From assembly GCA_021737205.1 (NCBI GenBank), contig JAIPEK010000048.1, positions 1-11,120 of the forward strand: a stretch of DNA of 11,120 nt, read 5' to 3'. Below, one piece after another: positions 6,493 through 11,120 of this stretch. Source of the DNA: Desulfarculaceae bacterium (lineage in GTDB: Bacteria; Desulfobacterota; Desulfobacteria; Desulfobacterales; Desulfobacteraceae). Each line of letters opens with the position of its first letter. The first letter of the stretch is position 1. The position numbers were made by a program, and so were the translations under genes. The notes below the pieces were generated by a model. That model saw nothing but the letters and a program-made list of their open reading frames with translations, ran no database searches and had not been told where the DNA came from.

Positions 6493-7251
6493 CTACTCCG
6501 CAACCGGGAACGCGTGCCTGGCACCGATATCTATGAGTTTTTTGCTCAAGAGGATGGCGTGTTTCAAGTCGGAATATTTGCCGATTCTCACCCGGTAAAA
6601 GGTGCCCCGGTAATCCGTGTGAGTGGTGATGTGAACATCCCTGTACCGCTCGGACAGCTTTTTTTTCAGATTCAGCGCATTGGTTTTCACCTTGAAGGCC
6701 CCCACCTGGACGGAAAATTGGCCGCTCCAATAATCCACCGGTTCAAACTTGTCAGGCACCCGGTTCCCGGAAGGCTTTCCCGCCTTTCCAAGGGCCGTGA
6801 TTTTCACGGGGGCCGTTCCCGGACCCACCACCCCGAGCTTTTTCGCGGCTGTATAGGAAAGGTCGATGATCCGCCGGTCCACGAACGGCCCACGGTCATT
6901 GATCCGGACCACCTCGCTTTTGTTGTTCAGAAGATTGTGCACCCGGACCCAGGTGCCCAGCGGCAATGTTTTGTGGGCCGCGGTCATGGCATACATGTTG
7001 TACGTTTCCCCGTTGGCGGTCTTCCTTCCGTGGAATTTTTCCCCGTACCACGACGCCGCTCCCTTTTGCACGAATCCATTGGCTCCTTTCAAAGGAGTAT
7101 AGCTCTTTCCGTTGATCACGTAGGACCTGGATTTATCCGGGGCGTAGTTTTTTCTTTCCGGCGGGGTGTGACGGGTATAATCCACGGAAGTCGAACAGCC
7201 GGCAAAAACAAACAACAGGAACAGTATCGTATAAAAGCGCTTGTTATTCAT
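6493..7251 (-). CDS. rlpA: RlpA-like septal lytic transglycosylase lipoprotein with SPOR domain
   Basis: A 252-residue outer-membrane lipoprotein. Residues 1-18 are a lipoprotein signal with lipobox VFAGC, and Cys19 is the acylation site. A low-complexity linker leads to the double-psi beta-barrel domain (about 62-153) with GAASWYGEKFHGRKTANGE (64-82), TAAHKTLPLGT (90-100) and VVRINDRGPFVDRRIIDLS (114-132). E82, H93 and D119 correspond to the residues linked to lytic transglycosylase activity in Pseudomonas RlpA, so it is likely active. The C-terminal SPOR domain (about 176-251: FSVQVGAFKVKTNA, FYRVRIGKYSD) binds denuded glycan at the division septum. It begins 7 bp after the lon stop with no clear Shine-Dalgarno, so translation may depend on lon. 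Gene order with lon and gmhB fits an envelope-maintenance role. Confidence 0.93.
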   Translation of the reverse strand: MNNKRFYTILFLLFVFAGCSTSVDYTRHTPPERKNYAPDKSRSYVINGKSYTPLKGANGFVQKGAASWYGEKFHGRKTANGETYNMYAMTAAHKTLPLGTWVRVHNLLNNKSEVVRINDRGPFVDRRIIDLSYTAAKKLGVVGPGTAPVKITALGKAGKPSGNRVPDKFEPVDYWSGQFSVQVGAFKVKTNALNLKKKLSERYRDVHITTHTDYRGTFYRVRIGKYSDLKHAILLSKKLIDIGARHAFPVAE

Positions 7252-7258
7252 AGCCGGT

Positions 7259-9616
<2,358 letters not shown>

Positions 9617-9620
9617 ATAT

Positions 9621-9626
9621 TCACCT
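9621..9626 (-). promoter_or_regulatory. Shine-Dalgarno that sets the lon start
   Basis: AGGTGA on the minus strand, 4 nt before ATG 9616, decides in favour of MDSLQQ as the Lon N-terminus over the upstream TTG. Confidence 0.7.
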
Positions 9627-9643
9627 GCAGCAGTCAATGGGTA

Positions 9644-10090
9644 TTAGCCAAACTCTATTGGTACGCTCCGTTTTTCTCCGTCTACATACAATTTTTGCAT
9701 GGTAATTTCAAGGAAACCGTTGGAAAAAGATGCAGAAACTTTTTCCGTGTTTATTACACTCGGCAGGTACAATACCCGCTCGAAGTCACCGAACTGAATT
9801 TCGGCAAGTCGGTAAGTGGCCGGATTTTCAGGCTGAATACTCTCTCTGTGACCTGAAATTTTTACGGCCTTGTGGCTGACTTCGATTCGGATATCATCTT
9901 TTTTGACACCTGCGATTTCCGCCTGGATAATAATCTCTTTCCGGGTCTCGAAAATATCCATCTGTGGTTTCCAGACACGTTTTGAAAGGCAGAACATTGG
10001 ATTAACCGATTGGAACATGTCCTGAAAAGATCGTTCATCTTTCGTCTGGTTTTCAAAGCTGTCACCAAATCGAATTTCTATGTATTCCAT
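9644..10090 (-). CDS. Small heat shock protein, Hsp20/alpha-crystallin family
   Basis: A 148-residue cytoplasmic holdase chaperone. A short N-terminal arm (1-40, rich in Phe and acidic residues) precedes the alpha-crystallin domain (about 41-133): PQMDIFETRKEIIIQAEIAGVKK, the edge strand IRIEV with HKAVKISG (73-80), FGDFERVLYLP (100-110), and the family signature A-x(3)-NGFLEI (120-129). The C-terminal tail has V-P-I (143-145), the IxI-type anchor used in oligomer assembly. A strong AGGAGT lies 7 nt upstream of ATG 10090. It is the first gene of the presumed hsp20-lon-rlpA-gmhB-recD2 unit and is preceded by a sigma70-like promoter. No sigma32-like box or CIRCE operator is visible, so how heat controls it is not apparent. 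Confidence 0.93.
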   Translation of the reverse strand: MEYIEIRFGDSFENQTKDERSFQDMFQSVNPMFCLSKRVWKPQMDIFETRKEIIIQAEIAGVKKDDIRIEVSHKAVKISGHRESIQPENPATYRLAEIQFGDFERVLYLPSVINTEKVSASFSNGFLEITMQKLYVDGEKRSVPIEFG

Positions 10091-10097
10091 TTGTTAG

Positions 10098-10103
10098 ACT
10101 CCT
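10098..10103 (-). promoter_or_regulatory. Shine-Dalgarno of hsp20
   Basis: AGGAGT on the minus strand, 7 nt before ATG 10090, supports that start. A small GCTT-ATGC-AAGC hairpin lies a little upstream in the leader but does not cover this site, so it is not an obvious RNA thermometer. Confidence 0.6.
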
Positions 10104-10141
10104 GATGATGTGCTTGCATAAGCTTTATAATTGACCTGTTA

Positions 10142-10170
10142 AAGATACCACCGGTTTCGTTGCTTGTAAA
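10142..10170 (-). promoter_or_regulatory. Candidate sigma70-type promoter for hsp20-lon operon
   Basis: TTTACA (10170 to 10165) and TATCTT (10147 to 10142) on the minus strand are 17 bp apart, matching the -35 box at five and the -10 box at four of six positions. It lies within the 97-bp gap after the MFS gene and would give a leader of about 45 nt. Confidence 0.45.
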
Positions 10171-10187
10171 GATGCAATGGGATTTAT

Positions 10188-11120
10188 TCATGCCTTTGTG
10201 ATCCATGCCAGCGAGAAAAGCGCGCATATGCCGGCTGCGGCTGCAAAAAGGCATACCGCATTGATTCCTCCCGCACTCCACAAAAGTCCCCCGCTGAAAG
10301 CGCCCGCCATCCGGCCTGCTCCGGCGGAAAGAAAAAACAGGGACATCATGGTGGCCCTGTTTTCTGGCAAAAGCTCGGTGCAAAGGGAAAGAAAAGAGAC
10401 GAGAAAATATTCGAAAAACAGGAAAACGAAAAACAGAAGAGTCAGTGCGGAAAATAGAGTTTCGCCTGCAAAAGGAACGGCTGCGTAGGCAAAAGTGGAA
10501 AGTACGACACCTGCTGCCACGGCGCGCTTTAGTCCGATTCGGTCCGACAGAAAGGCTGTGATAAGGGTTCCGGACAGTTCGGCAAGGCCGATCAGGCAGG
10601 TACCGATACCAATGGCAACGACACTGAGATGAAACTTCTGCTCCAGCCAGGCCCCGTACACAACGAAAAAGGTATCGTTTCCGAGGCTGACGAAAAACCC
10701 GAAACAAACAGTGGCCAAAACCACTTTTTTTCCGAACACCGATTTGAATTCCTTGAAAAAATTCGACTTTCCGCCGGGACCGGCCTTTTCATTCCCACAG
10801 TCCGGCCGCACCATAACCAGCACCATCAAAAGACAGATAAATCCGGCCCCTGCCAGAAAAAAGAAAGGGGACCGGAATCCGTACAAATCAATGACAAACC
10901 CGATCAAGGGAATTCCCAAAAGTGTGGATGCCGCCCAGCTGATTTCCATGATCCCGATCACGAATCCCCGCTTTTCGTACGGTACTTTTTGGCTGACAAA
11001 CGCCTGTACCGAAGGATCGAACATGTTTTTCCCCAAACCGCACAGGAACATGCCGAGAACAAGGGAATAGTAGCAGGGAACGGAGCCGGCGATGAGCATA
11101 CCCGCAACAAGCAGGGTAAG
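10188..11120 (-). CDS. Major facilitator superfamily transporter (DHA1-like), N-terminus beyond window
   Basis: 310 codons are visible and the frame is open through the right edge (upstream residues LTLLVAG), so the ATG at 11099 is an internal Met. The visible part holds about ten hydrophobic segments, from the end of TM2 to TM12, implying roughly 75-90 residues are missing. Seen: a cytoplasmic motif DPSVQAFVSQKVPYEKRG after the YYSLVLGMFLCGLG helix, a polar central loop (PDCGNEKAGPGGKSNFFKEF), the second-half motif A-like FLSDRIGLKRAVAAG between TM8 and TM9, and a final helix ending WITKA. Known: such carriers are inner-membrane proton-coupled exporters or uptake systems for drugs, sugars or metabolites; the substrate cannot be inferred. 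It ends 97 bp before hsp20, which has its own promoter, so it may be a separate unit. Confidence 0.9.
   Translation of the reverse strand, partial: LTLLVAGMLIAGSVPCYYSLVLGMFLCGLGKNMFDPSVQAFVSQKVPYEKRGFVIGIMEISWAASTLLGIPLIGFVIDLYGFRSPFFFLAGAGFICLLMVLVMVRPDCGNEKAGPGGKSNFFKEFKSVFGKKVVLATVCFGFFVSLGNDTFFVVYGAWLEQKFHLSVVAIGIGTCLIGLAELSGTLITAFLSDRIGLKRAVAAGVVLSTFAYAAVPFAGETLFSALTLLFFVFLFFEYFLVSFLSLCTELLPENRATMMSLFFLSAGAGRMAGAFSGGLLWSAGGINAVCLFAAAAGICALFSLAWITKA

Noticed and set aside
6485..6730. N-terminal extension of the GmhB-like protein by 82 codons
   Set aside because: It overlaps the rlpA SPOR-coding region, is His/Gly/Arg-rich and unrelated to GmhB; MGYTVFLDRDG is the normal N-terminus.
10078..10707. 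209-codon minus-strand frame overlapping the MFS gene and the hsp20 leader
   Set aside because: Arg/Phe/Cys-rich out-of-frame translation of the transporter; no family likeness, and it crosses the hsp20 promoter and ribosome site.

Overview
The window carries genes only on the minus strand. It suggests a Gram-negative bacterium of moderate GC content: there is a lipobox lipoprotein with a SPOR domain and an LPS-heptose pathway phosphatase. The gene mix and the AACCGTTCACGG-type intergenic repeats resemble Desulfobacterota (Desulfobacteraceae-like) genomes, but that placement comes from memory of such genomes and is not proved by the sequence.

Reading in the direction of transcription (right to left): at 10188-11120 there is an MFS exporter-type transporter that lacks its N-terminus. 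Next is a tight five-gene run with a promoter of its own at about 10142-10170: hsp20 (9644-10090), lon (7259-9616), rlpA (6493-7251), gmhB (5930-6484) and recD2 (3774-5933). Intergenic distances are 27, 7 and 8 bp and then a 4-bp ATGA overlap, so this looks like one transcription unit joining protein quality control, cell-envelope maintenance and DNA helicase functions.

Between recD2 and the next gene lies a 224-bp non-coding element (3554-3777). It has perfect 16-bp terminal inverted repeats, a nested second inverted repeat, and near-identical 8-bp direct repeats just outside both ends (GAAATATT / GAAATGTT). It looks like a MITE or other non-autonomous mobile repeat that landed in the 3' end of recD2 and now supplies its stop codon. 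Removing the element plus one 8-bp repeat in silico keeps recD2 in frame for 11 more codons.

The left third is a second unit: an IclR-family regulator (2662-3441), then a PanB-like ketopantoate hydroxymethyltransferase (1649-2497), an uncharacterised TIM-barrel-like protein related to the U32 group (683-1630), and a class I/II aminotransferase that runs off the left edge (1-664). The last three are separated by 18 bp each. Both the iclR leader and the panB leader contain palindromes built around a shared ATATGTGACA / TGTGACA core, which are good candidates for IclR operators. A regulator, an aminotransferase that makes 2-oxo acids and a PanB-like enzyme that adds or removes a hydroxymethyl group on 2-oxo acids suggest a dedicated, inducible amino-acid or 2-oxo-acid pathway rather than housekeeping pantothenate synthesis. 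The substrate is unknown.
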